The position numbers and the translations under genes were made by a program. 64,000 nucleotides of DNA from Malachius bipustulatus (Eukaryota > Arthropoda > Insecta > Coleoptera > Melyridae): the NCBI GenBank assembly GCA_910589415.1, contig OU342635.1:15748001-15812000 (forward strand), in the 5' to 3' direction. This document shows, piece after piece, positions 48,829 to 60,115 of this stretch. How positions within the stretch are numbered: the stretch's first letter is position 1; every line of letters starts with the position of its first letter. The notes under the pieces were generated by a model, which searched no databases, was not told where the DNA came from, and worked only from the letters and a program-made list of their open reading frames with translations.

Positions 48829-50801
48829 GAGAGGGTCTGTCAAAAAAAAGGCTCCATCCGCCTTGGACACGAGAATTTTTTTTTTTTTTTTTTTCATAAA
48901 GTTGGACCCCCTCTTCATTTTGGTGGCATTTTCAAAAATTTAATCGACGCCCTGGCGGAGAAATGTGCATGCGAAGACATCGGCAATGGGTTTTTTGCAC
49001 ATAACTCGCTTAATTCAACTCTGAGCATAGTCAATATCCTGTCGAAAAATGAAGAGCTCTCGAAGACGCGTAATTTGAACTTTGACTGGTCCAAATCGGT
49101 CAAACGGTTCTCGAGATATCGCATTTTCAATTTTAAGGCCCTTTCTTCAGGGTTCCGCCGCGGTGCGAATACACCGCCGTCCGTGTTCGCGTGTTTTGCA
49201 TGGAAAAAATCGACTTAGGGACTTAATTTTTTTTTTCATCGACAGACAGCAGTGTCCTCAATGATGCCTGAAATTTTGAAGTCGCTATCTCGATTAGAGG
49301 GGGAGGGGGAGGGGAAATCATAATTAAAATTCAAATTGCTATAACTTTCGCTAATATTGGGGCGTCGGGCCCAACCAATGGGAGATGACACTTTCGAATG
49401 CCTACTTTAAAATGGTATTTTTTTTTCGATTCCGCCAATATTGGCAAGATGCCCGCAGAAAAACCGATTTCCCTCCCCCCATTTTTTTCTTAAAACTGTT
49501 TTTTTTTGCCATGAAAGAAGGGGATGGGGGTAAAATTTTTTTCGTCATCAGACGGAAATTTTTTTATCTTTGATTTGAGCCCCAGTAGACCTTGATCGGA
49601 CCATTATTAAGGTCACAGGGTCACCAAACGCGTTTGGTCCTGTAGAATGGCAAGGATTAGGGTTAGCGGGTTCCGCTACCCGGCATTTTTTAGGGCTAAG
49701 TGTCCCCTTTCAAGATTTTCTTACCCCATGTCGCTATCTCAATTAGGGCCTGCACGCGGACGTGATTAATCTAGCCGCGGAGCAGCGAGAGCCGGGGGCG
49801 GAGCCCAGCGCTCCCTCTCCTTTCTCTCTTCTCTCACAGACACACACGCTAGATTAATTGGTTTACATATCACGTCCGCGTGCAGGCCCTAATTGAGATA
49901 GCGACATGGGGTAAGAAAATCTTGAAAGGGGACACTTAGCCCTAAAAAATGCCGGGTAGCGGAGCCCGCTAACCCTAATCCTTGCCATTCTACAGGACCA
50001 AACGCGTTTGGTGACCCTGTGACCTTAATAATGGTCCGATCGAGGTCTACTGAGGCTCAAATCAAAGATAAAAAAATTCCCGTCTGATGACGAAATTTTT
50101 TTTACCCACATCCCCTTCTTTCATGGCAAAAAACCAGTTTTAAGAAAAAAAAAGGGGGGGAGGGAAATCGGTTTTTCTGCGAGCATCTTGCAGAAAATCG
50201 AGCATTGGCGGAATCGAAAAAAAAAAATACCATTTTAAAGTAGGCATTCAAAAGTGTCATCTCCCATTGGTCGGGCCCGACGCCCCAATATTAGCGAAAG
50301 TTATAGCAATTTGAATGTTAATTATGATTTCCCCTTCCCCTCTAATCGAGATAGCGACTTCAAAATTTCAGGCATCATTGAGGACACTGCTGTCTGTCGA
50401 TGAAAAAAAAAATTAAGTCCCTAAGTCGATTTTTTCCATGCAAAACACGCGAACACGGACGGCGGTGTATTCGCACCGCGGCGGAACCCTGAAGAAAGGG
50501 CCTTAAAATTGAAAATGCGATATCTCGAGAACCGTTTGACCGATTTGGACCAGTCAAAGTTCAAATTACGCGTCTTCGAGAGCTCTTCATTTTTCGACAG
50601 GATATTGACTATGCTCAGAGTTGAATTAAGCGAGTTATGTGCAAAAAACCCATTGCCGATGTCTTCGCATGCACATTTCTCCGCCAGGGCGTCGATTAAA
50701 TTTTTGAAAATGCCACCAAAATGAAGAGGGGGTCCAACTTTATGAAAAAAAAAAAAAAAAAAATTCTCGAGTCCAAGGCGGTTCGAAAGTTAGACCCTCT
50801 C
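48829..50801. mobile_element. Near-perfect 2-kb palindrome (foldback element)
   Basis: Left GAGAGGGTCT (48829) pairs with AGACCCTCTC (ending 50801). The arms, about 950 bp each, are so similar that frames 48915-49130 and 49082-49264 are reproduced residue for residue on the opposite strands at 50509-50724 and 50375-50557. Differences are mainly homopolymer lengths near the T/A runs (48880-48896 and 50744-50763). Neither frame resembles a known protein. No clear target duplication (flanks TATGTG and TACTAT). It could be a very large MITE or foldback transposon, or an inverted duplication. Confidence 0.9.
49776..49847. other. Unpaired spacer at the palindrome centre
   Basis: GC-rich then pyrimidine-rich (CTCCCTCTCCTTTCTCTC) 72-nt centre, bordered by ATTAATCTAGC on the left and GCTAGATTAAT on the right. 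It is the only clearly asymmetric part and gives the element an orientation. Confidence 0.75.
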
Positions 50802-52390
50802 TACTATTAGAAAAAAAACAAGATAAGGTGTTATTCCGTTTCAAGCATTTTTTATGTCATCAACCATTCTCGAGATACAGCGAGAAGACCACTCTCATCG
50901 CCTTGCCACCAAGGCGAGCTTACAGGAACTGAACAGGGTTGTTGGTAACTGGGTAGCCAAAATGCACTGTCATAATATATGAAATCGTTTACCAGAAAAA
51001 AGAATAACCTTTTTCTAGATCGGGCTTCGTTCAAGAAATATTTCTGATACTGGACATTTTTATTCCATCATTCATTGTCCCTTCCTGTCTGCACACTGTA
51101 TCCTATTTCAACGCGGGTAAAGAAGAAACCGGACCAGAAGATGACCTCGTCCGACGAAAGGGACAGACAGTGCCTTTCGTACAATTGTGTACTCACCCTA
51201 ATAAAACTAAAACCGTGTCGTCAGTTTACGATACGATAATTACCCGTGTATTATTCGTGAACGTTGTAATCAACCTTATGTGAATTTTCGTGATACTTTG
51301 ACCTTGAATATCTTACGATGCAGATACGAGATTATATACGAGACTTTTCTACAAATCTTATTCAGAACGCCCAACAACGATTTATACATATATGAAGTTT
51401 TAATTTCGAACCCAATGTGCGCAGACACACTGGTGGCTGTATCGTATCCACCTTTTTCTTCGAAGTTTAGTGGCTTTAAAAGCCGTAAAAATAAATCTTA
51501 TTTAAGTATAAAAATTTGTCTAGAACAGAATTACTTTTTCATACCTTTCGCTGTAGAAACTTTATGATTTTTGAGCGAATAAGCTATAAAATGCATTCAT
51601 ATTTTAAGATAAAAATTTTCCCTTAATTGGGAGAAAGGGGGTCAACTCGTACTGGTTTTCTTAAGAAAAGATCAAGTACAGTAAAAACTTCATAATAACT
51701 AGCTCAAAGTTTAGAAGACTGTAATAATTGCTGTTGCCTCCAGAACTTTACGTGCAAAGTTGGTACTACGGACGAGGACTTGAAGACATTGGCAGCTGTT
51801 TAGTTTTCTTAGAACTCTTCAATGTTATATCATATCAGACTCCTGCCTGACTTATGTATGCTATTGCTGACGCCTGCTTGGACGTCGGTTAAAGAGGTTA
51901 CTTGATGAATTTCAAGTGAGTTTTACTTGATGGCCGCTAGCAGAAGACCTAGCCTAGGATGTTGAAAACTGCTCCACATAATTTAGGGAGACATTTTTGG
52001 ACATTTTCATCACAAATTAGTGGTTATGTTTAATATTAAAAAAATTGTAGACGTGTTCTGTTGAATACTATTAAAAAGTTGATAATTAGAAGATTAATGC
52101 TCATATTAGAGTCACTTAAAAAAAGTCTTAAAAGTTATTATCATTGGTATTAACCGTCAAAATAAAAAAGATTCGATAAAAGTCACGAAAGAAATAGGTT
52201 GAAAAGATGTTATGCTGAAGTGTGATCTAATTAATGGATATATGGTTAATATAATGGTTAAGGGCCAAGGTTAACCCCAAGATTAGGACAGGCCATAGTG
52301 CAATTGAAATAGTTACTGACCCTGCCCGATACCTCACTGTTTGGAAGAGTTGATTGATAATGGAATTTCTTTATTAATTAATAAAGTTGT
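50802..52390. other. Intergenic with LINE 3' fragment (51099-51195, inverted) and block 51543-51630
   Basis: 51099-51195 is an inverted, roughly 80 percent similar copy of 47529-47622, so a second, - strand copy of that retroelement end is likely. 51543-51630 repeats 48091-48180. No gene recognised. Confidence 0.5.
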
Positions 52391-52396
52391 AGGACT

Positions 52397-53133
52397 TGTA
52401 ACGGACATTTCGGCTTAAATAATTTGTGCGTGGTTCGGTCCCCAAGTAACCCGTTACTAAGATATTTTAAAATAATTTTTATTTACTCCCACTAGACGGG
52501 CAGATCATAGCAATCCGAGATCCGCGTTGGTTCCTGCTTAGGGCCCGGAACTGATTGACTGCCACTCTTGGTGATAAAGAGCGCGTCGTCGCCCCGGTTG
52601 TGGAGCGGGGAACATACGAGACCTGCTAGTTCATCCACGTCTTAATAAGACGTGAGCCTGAAAAACTAAAAGAAAGGAAAATTAACTAACACTCAAAGCT
52701 CAATACACTCTGAGCGAGGAGTTATGGGACAAGGATAGGCCGACTCAATGCATCAGCCTCTTCCCCTAGGTGCACTCAATATATGCACGTCGGTTGCCCA
52801 GTCCCTCTGGTGAGAAATTAAACGCACGCTGGTCAGTACCCAGCTCGCATCTCGCTGCCCCGGTCGGTGGACTCAATACATCCACCGCGGGGTGCTGGCT
52901 CCTGCAGGGCTCAGTACACCTTGCGGGAATTGAATGCTTGATGGCCAGTACCCAAACAAGCACTTCCCGTCCTTCGGATGTCCTTTATAGCCGGCGGCGG
53001 GGTGATAAGGCCGCTATCACCGCAGCAATAACTCTGTCTTCCTACTTTGAACTGATTAAATGAAATAAATTGTCTCTAATAAGTAACTAATAATAATAAT
53101 TTATTATAAACGAAAGCCTCGGATTTCGTTATA
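52397..53133 (+). mobile_element. Solo LTR 1 (737 bp, GACT target duplication)
   Basis: Starts TGTAACGGACATTTC and ends GGATTTCGTTATA, flanked by GACT at 52393-52396 and 53134-53137. Its last 20 common bases (GAAAGCCTCGGATTTCGTTA) and TG start match solo LTR 2 at 60116. TTTATAG at 52984 and AATAAA at 53064 fit LTR promoter and poly(A) signals, so U3 is long and R/U5 short. U3 carries at least six small hairpins with CTCAATACA-type loops (see findings). No internal retrotransposon region is adjacent. The terminal CA is mutated to TA. Confidence 0.85.
52692..52962 (+). other. Hairpin series with conserved loop, LTR 1
   Basis: Hairpins at 52692-52714, 52737-52759, 52768-52790, 52828-52844, 52865-52887, 52900-52928 and 52935-52962. 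Loops are CTCAATACA, CTCAATGCA, CTCAATATA, TCAGTAC, CTCAATACA, CTCAGTACA and CCAGTAC. Stems are 5-10 bp, all different in sequence; the sixth uses two G-T wobbles. Confidence 0.8.
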
Positions 53134-53169
53134 GACTTATTAATGTAATTCTCTTCCTCGCGTTTACAT

Positions 53170-53790
53170 GGGATACTATACGATGGCATTGAGGAGCCAT
53201 ATAGCAGTCTTTTTCGGTGAGAACCCTAACAAAAAATTGGGAGTTCGAAAAGTTCGAATTAGAAGAAAATAGTTTGACTTCGAAGAAAAACGGAAAAAGT
53301 TTGAATTCGGAGAAAAAAGTGAAAATTCGGAAAGTTCGAATAAGTAGGTACGTACTAAACTAAGGTATACTAAGGTACGTACGTATTAAAAGTCACGTGA
53401 CAGTTGGTGGGCGTGTGAATTGAGATAATTTTTAAGCAAAACCTATAGACGAAATCAAAATTTTCCTTAAACGAGAAGGAAAAAACATTTCCCATATAAT
53501 GGAGACTTTGTGTGTAGACAACACTCCGTATAGCAAAAAAAAAACTACTCGAATTTTTCGGGAATCGAATCCACACCTCTCTGGATTGACCATGCGTTTA
53601 ACCGCTAGGCTACTGATACCTTGATATTTTGCATGTTTATTCGTCAATATGATAATGAATGGAAACTTGTGAGTTTGCACTTTTTTCATAGAATTCGAAT
53701 TTTTTCTCAGAATTTCCAATTTTTTGTTCAAGTTCTCACCGAAAAAGACTGTTATGGCCCCTCTACGCTATCGTATGATGCCCCTACCGT
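53170..53790. repeat. Foldback element, about 620 bp
   Basis: The left arm contains CAGTCTTTTTCGGTGAGAAC and ACAAAAAATTGG near 53203-53240. Its inverse is at about 53715-53755, with further pairing to GGATACTATACGATGGC / its inverse near 53770. Between them are TTCGAA(G)AAAA-type repeats and the tRNA-like sequence at 53535-53620. Confidence 0.7.
53535..53620 (-). repeat. tRNA-like sequence with pol III terminator
   Basis: On the - strand, GTAGCCTAGCGGTTAAACGC gives a perfect A-box and D-arm-like start, and GGTGTGGATTCGATTCCC a B-box and T-loop. Spacing (about 35 bases) is tRNA-like, and a T10 run follows at 53544-53535. The anticodon stem (CATGGTCAATCCAGAGAG region) and acceptor pairing are poor. 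It is a tRNA pseudogene or SINE head; the next 100 bases to about 53440 could be a SINE body. Confidence 0.5.
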
Positions 53791-53791
53791 C

Positions 53792-56700
53792 ACAAATGAT
53801 TTCTCTATTAATCAAAGTATTATTAGTATATCGATCATTATATTTTTATTCCAATAGCAATCGATTATTAATTATGAAATTAATTAGAATGACGGAACAA
53901 AATATTAGACAGTAGGGTAGAAATAGAGAGTCGAGAATCTAACCACTCAAATAACTCTCCTGAAATTGACAGCAGCAGTAGTAGGTGGATATGGGCGAGA
54001 GATTTCCCCTTTGGGGGATAGAATGAAGAATGAGTACACGAATGGCCGCTTCAGTCGCCGTGGTCACCGCCTAATTGCTAGTAATCCTAACGGCATGAAT
54101 ATTTACAGTCCTTCCCTGCTCGAAATTACACAGGTATGCTTATAAAAGGACTACATGTGAATTAAACGAGGAATAAATATTTACAACGGGGACAAAGGCA
54201 GAGACACGGACACGAGACCCCGTACCGCATTAAAGTAAAGAATGCTACACCCAGGACAAGGTGATTTTTGGGAAACCATTTCCAAACAAATAAATTTATA
54301 GTGGTATACGCGTGAAAAGGTCTTCCTTCTCTTCATATTTAAATGAGCTGGAAATTTTTTATTTTTACGAGTTAGCGTTCGCAAAAAAGTGTTCATTTTT
54401 GGGGATATTTTCGTGAAATCATTTGATATACATAATGGAGACTTTCTCCATACATTCAGATGAATTGAAGCTCATAAGACAAACCCAGAAATTCTCTCCA
54501 ATTAAAAAATAATAGCAGTAGAACCTGGCGAAGCGAAAAGACTATGGACAGAATTACTCGCGTGGTTGCTTTCGTGTAAGAAAAGGATCCCGTTGCAGGT
54601 GTAGCATTGCTGATTGGAATACTTTGGCGAAGTTGCGCTCCGCTAATTGTGACTAATGAAGCTCTGCTGCAGCAGCCCTTCAAACTGTCGACGCTCCCTT
54701 CTCAAATAATCACAAGCAATACCTCCGCCCTGACGTCTAGATATGATGAATGCTTCAGAGTCGATTTCGAGAAGAACAACCCGAGTTTTCTCGTGTAGAA
54801 ACAATTTCATCCATCATCAATCTCTGCAACTTTCACGGCTAATATTTTTATCTATTCGTAAAACCATACCCAATCTGTTTATTCACTAAACGAAGATACC
54901 TGCTGATATGTCAATTATTGCGTTACAATCTCGAAATCAATATTTAAAATAATAAAATTTGTATATAATGACTGTGTAACATTTATTATGACGTACCGTT
55001 AAATAGCCTTGAAATGATAAACGAAGAAAAGTGCATCCGATTGTCTGACGAGCTGAGTCGACATGAGTTTTATAAAACCCTCGACGATGTTCCTTTTTTT
55101 TTGAGTTTGTAATCCTTGTAACAGTTGGAGTCGTTTCGGCAATCCAGCCAACGTCCATGCATCAATTCCTGTTACATCGCCAGGATTTTTTTGCAAGGTG
55201 AGTGAAGTTTGAAGAAAAATTATAAGAGACAATATACTTTTATACCAAATTAAATAATAGCAAGCAGATTCTAAAATAAAATTATGAGTGTTCTATTAAA
55301 GAAAACAAACTTGATTTGATATCAGCTCTCCCTTTGGAGGTGAAAATGCACAAACAAAACCACTTGACAACAGTAACAAGTCCCTCTCTGAAAAAAAATT
55401 TAAAGCTTCGAGAGCTTTTTATTCATTTGGCAATAAGTGCGCCTGTTTGGTTCTCGGTTGACCCATTTCCTTGTTATTCGCCAGAAAACTCTCAATCGAA
55501 TCAATGTCGCCGAACTAGCAAAATGCATCATAACACGCAGAAGTGGCGCCGAAACTATCCCTCTTACATAATTCACGTAAACAACCCAAATCTGACCTGA
55601 CCAATAAGTATTTCCCCTATTTTTCGCGCCCTCGATCGTTTATACCCATGAGCATTTCTAGGATTTCCTCATGCAACTACTACACAGTAGTAAACAGGGT
55701 ATAAATCAGGGTATCAAGTCCTGTTCTTATTTATGCTCTGTAACAATCTATTACACCTATCTCTTTGGCCCAAAGAATGATGTATATTCATGAGAGAGAG
55801 CACACACTGCGGGACGCCGGCCTCTGGCGCCGGTTCACCGAACAGCCGTCGCGGCGCTTGCCAGACACCCGCATTCAGCCTCCCCGACGCCGAGACAGTG
55901 ACGGAACACCTAGAAAGTCTCAAATTTCGGGTTCGAAAAGTTTTAAATTAAATTATAAATATTTTGCAGCTTAATATTGAAACATATTTTTTTCTTAAAT
56001 ATACATATGCCGGCTCATGAGCACCGGCAAAATGAAATAAAATCAAATTATTCACTCGAAATATAGGTAACATTATTACATAAATGACCAAGTAACAACG
56101 AAGCACAGAAAAGAGTCTACAATCCAAGGAGTGGAATAAAACAGCAAAAGATAGCAATCTCGCCCAGAAGAACATTGCCCTCACCGTCGCTCTTGCCACC
56201 AGATGAAGATAAAAAGAAGATAGGAAGGGATGGTGGGCTATGACAAAAAGAGAAAGGGGGCGAGGGAGAGGAGGGAGAGATAAATAGAAGGGGTGGGGAA
56301 AGGGGGAGACGGTGGATCCTCGCTGGGTCAAAGGATGCCCCCGGACGGATTTGGCTGCCTCTCAACCAGAGGCAGCTCCAAGGGTAGGGTCATAGGAAGA
56401 CGAAGACGGCCCTCAATCGCGTTTTGTTCTTATCTGGACAAATGAAGTAAAGGAAAGCGGAGAGACTCCTGCTGGACGTCCTGCCTTCCATAGACTGGGG
56501 AGGGTAAATAGATGAATGGAAGATGTCCCTAGCAGTTGAAAGTACGACCACGAGGTTGATTTCTACAAAAAGAGATAACCGACATAGCAATACATAGTAG
56601 AAGGTAATTTCTACTATTATGGCAGTCCAAGGATCCGCGGTCTTTCTGCATTAACGTCTAGCGCCACAAGGTAATCTCGTGACTCTCTGCTGAACTCGTT

Positions 56701-56855
56701 CCAAGCATTTGGATTCAGATGCAGCTCAAAATGGTCAAACAGTGGGTTTCAAGAGGCTCGGTAGAAGGGGGAGCGATTGGAAAAACATATGAGTAGCAGG
56801 AATAAAGATTTTATTGGCCTTTTTAGTGATAAAAACATTCCTTTAGCCCTGTGGA
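53792..56855. other. Intergenic, no gene recognised
   Basis: Several short frames on both strands, none convincing. A GC-rich patch at 55800-55920 has a + frame (55765-55974) of unknown nature. A purine-rich tract (AGGGGGCGAGGGAGAGGAGG type) lies at 56244-56312. Confidence 0.35.
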
Positions 56856-56859
56856 GACT

Positions 56860-57135
56860 TCAGGAATTAGGTATCAGAACTTCAAAATAGTTGTGAGACA
56901 ACTCTGCCTTGAAAGGCAAACAAATCCAAGATTGTCCACCACCCAAATGCACGGCAGATCTTTTGCGGACATTTGAAGGGATAAAATGATTGATCACACC
57001 AATCGAGAAGTTTACGAGACCATTGGAAGTCGTATTGTTTAATAGTAAAGGGCCATGAAACGAATCAAATACAATAAATATAATGGAACCCAGAAATGAA
57101 CCCTGAGGCACCCCACTTGAGTAAGTACTGTTCAA
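56860..57135 (-). pseudogene. LINE reverse-transcriptase fragment
   Basis: The - frame begins with SSGVPQGSFLGSIIFIVF, the RT palm motif G-V-P-Q-G-S-x-L-G-P of non-LTR retrotransposons, with the usual Pro replaced by Ser. Downstream residues do not follow the RT consensus (no F-A-D-D), suggesting a frameshift or truncation soon after. The frame is short and its flanks are not RT-like, so it is a dead fragment. Confidence 0.5.
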
Positions 57136-57139
57136 AGAA

Positions 57140-59284
57140 TTATACGAAATTAGAACGATAACTAAAAATTAATCGAAAAATCGACACGAATGGAACCATC
57201 GTCATCCTCAGATACAATCTGCAAGTCGGACTTAGTTTTCCTACTCTTACAATTTTTTAAATAAAATATAAACTAAACATAGGTATAGGAGCTGTATTTA
57301 GCGATACTTGGTAAGCCCATGGACTAGACAAAGGATCCGCCGCCAAGTTCATCTCTTGCCTCTAGCAGAGGTTGAAGGTCGCCGTACTGACGATGTTCGC
57401 TGCCACCAGCAACTCACAATAATAATAATTGCGTTCAGATACTGATTACAGAGATGAATGCGCCCGACATAATAAAAAGTATAGGTACCTACCTTTTGTA
57501 TTCTTAAAAAATTACGTTTTGCAGTTGCGGGTAACTACTTATGTTTTTCTGTTACAAGCTTTGGGACCAGTTTTTTTTTTTAATTTTCATATTAGTCAAG
57601 TTGCAGGAAATTGATTTCGATTCGTCTGAATGTTTTCTTGCTCATTTCTGGCAAACGAGGATGTCTTTCGTTAAACACAGTTTTAAACTGCACGGTGTGA
57701 ATAAAAAACACTTCAAAAAAATTCAAATACATCTCAAAAATGGCGGAATGGGTATAGGGAAACTTTAGGATAGTTTCCTCTAAAAAACAAGAAGAATCCA
57801 AATATTAAATAAAAAATTACAACAACATAACATAATGTCAAAATACAAATTTTCTGAAAAAATCCTACTATTTAGAAGTGAACCAGTTTCGTGAAAGACC
57901 CTGTATAGTGTATATATTGAGAAATATGAGTTTCATCCACATTTTATCAAAAAAATTACATTTAAAAGACACAATTATTATTCTTCTGGACTCCCAAAAC
58001 TATATTATTTCTTTTTCCTCAAAATTTTCTCAGATTTCTGTGGAGATGTGCATCTAAAAATTATTGTCAATTTTTAGATGACCTACATGGCAAATATTTA
58101 CATACTGCCAACTTGAAGAACACATAATATGCATAATTTGTTGGTGAATTATTTCAAGCATTTTTAGGACAATGGAAAGCTTAAAGAATTCACATCACAG
58201 ACTGCTGTGCCAAAAAATACGAATGATAATCGCTACTGAGCTATTTATAGCAGAAAAACTTCACGTATCGATAATTGAACCCAATTTTTTTTGCATTTTT
58301 TTCAAGTTCCATCTCCGGTTGAGATTCGAAAAAATGGAGTGTAAACCTCAGCTACACGAGACGCGTTAAAAAGACTTCTTATTACATTTGCGGTTTTGAA
58401 ACTGCTCGTCGTAAAGTCGCGTATTAAAGCAGTGTGCCAAAAAATTAATGAAGAATATTAATTTTAATTATAAAGCGTTCAGAAAGTATTCTTTTCCGAC
58501 GTGATTTATGTTTTATGGTTGCTACGCTACAAGAATAGTGTGATGATCTGAGGTCAAAGTTCTTTCATTTCATTATAAACATTCTCGAGACATCATGGGT
58601 ATAGGTACACTGTAGACAGAACGCGTCTTTCTGCCGTGCATACATAAAACTTCATAGGAGATAATCGCGTAAATGCGACAAAGAGTCCATATCAAACTTT
58701 GCATTGCACTTGCACTTCGTCTCGGGCAAGGTATCAAGATGCAGGTAGCGTTCTTAGCGAGTCTAGACGGAAGCATTGAATTTTATCAACATATCCTTTA
58801 CACTCTACATATACGAGAGTACATACAAACAGAAATGTTTTTCTATGTTTCACAGTCAAAATTAATTTCCCAGCGGTTATTTGAAAATTATTACAGGACG
58901 AAAAGCGAAAGGGATGGTAGGTATGAGATATGAACGACCTGAGCCATTCAATAAATTTTCGTTGCCGTTCACTAAGTTTCAGCGACGACTTACCCCAAAC
59001 CTGCTGACGGAAAATCGAATCGGCTTAAAAGATTGAAAATAATCACCGCTGATAGAAGTATGAAATATCTCGTCTAGACATCTTGATTGTTAGAATTGAC
59101 TTCTCGGTAATTACAAATTGAATTTCTTAATTATCAGTAATTCGTATACCTACTTCTTATTTATCATTCAAATTAGGTCAGCTCATTTTTATTTCTACAG
59201 AGTCTGGTCAACTTGTATGTACTGAACTTATCTCATTTTTATTCAACTTAAGTCAGCTCGTATCCAGTGAGATAGGTGGCCGCA
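57140..59284. other. Intergenic, nothing recognised
   Basis: AT-rich. A right-type terminus ACCCTGTATAGTG at about 57899 has no visible partner. Short frames are unassigned. Confidence 0.35.
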
Positions 59285-60076
59285 TTAAGGAAAGTCACGA
59301 AAAAGGAATTCATGAGTCACCACCAGTGCATCAGTACAGAGTAGACTTGGGAGGTGAAAGCGGAGCACAGAAGGGAAAACGAAAAAATGATCCACTATGC
59401 AAAGCTTGCGAAGATCCTAGCAAGAAAAAACGAAGACGAGACGAACGACACATCAGAAGGACTTGTGCATAAAGTGCAAACGGCATAGGGACCCTCGACA
59501 AAAAATGGTCCCACGATGGGGAAAAGGGGGCTATTGACGAATGTCGTATACTCGGTAGCCCTCTACGCGTCCCCGAGTTGGAATCGGGGATAGGAAACTA
59601 AAAAATACCTCCAAATATTGGAAGGACTGAGGAGTGGTGTGAAACGACCTGATACGTAAGAGAAGCGAAGCGTATAACTCAGCGAGGGCCGGACAAAAGT
59701 GAGCCAACGCTGTTATTAGGAAAGAGGCTATAACCAGATGGCAGGGCGATTGGGAGGCAACTGAGAATGGTAAGTGGACGAAGAGGCCCAGTTCACAGGT
59801 GGAGAGATATTGGATCATATTGGAGGACCGGCCTTAATGGGAGCGGTGTCGAGTTACCTGAGAGTCATCATGGCCCAAAAAGGTGAAGATGAGATCTAGA
59901 AGCATCTAGAGAGACCACACAGAGGTAGAAAAGACAAAGTCGCACTGACATCGGTTCCGGCGCGAGAGAGCAATAGAGAGGGGTTTCAGCCGGTAAACGT
60001 CCGACACTACCCTGGGAGGGAAGAACCATCCAGATGTCCATGAGGACTTCCCCTCCACCAAAAAAGCTCATTTTTT
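59285..60076 (+). pseudogene. R1-like LINE remnant with 3' untranslated region
   Basis: Across frames, the + strand reads VVYSVALYASPSW (about 59540), ETKKYLQILEGL and then AITRWQGDWEATENGKWT (about 59729). These match the segment downstream of the RT domain in R1-clade retrotransposons (V-x-x-S-V-x-L-Y-x-x-P-x-W ... W-Q-x-x-W-x-x-x-x-x-G-x-W-T). Several frameshifts and stops are present. The GC-richer tail to 60076 (CCATGAGGACTTCCCCTCC) resembles an R1-type 3' UTR. The - frames here are shadows. Solo LTR 2 begins 40 bp downstream. Confidence 0.65.
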
Positions 60077-60115
60077 ATAGAGCCTGGTCAGTTTGTTTCT
60101 TATGTCTTTTCAGTT

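Noticed and set aside
48733..49218. 161-codon + frame entering the palindrome
   Set aside because: It crosses the border between unique DNA and the foldback and includes a T18-derived Phe run; its parts recur on the opposite strand.
53009..53021. Further hairpin in LTR 1 (GGTGATA...TATCACC, 53001-53021)
   Set aside because: Good stem, but its loop AGGCCGC is unlike the conserved loop, so it was not counted in the series.
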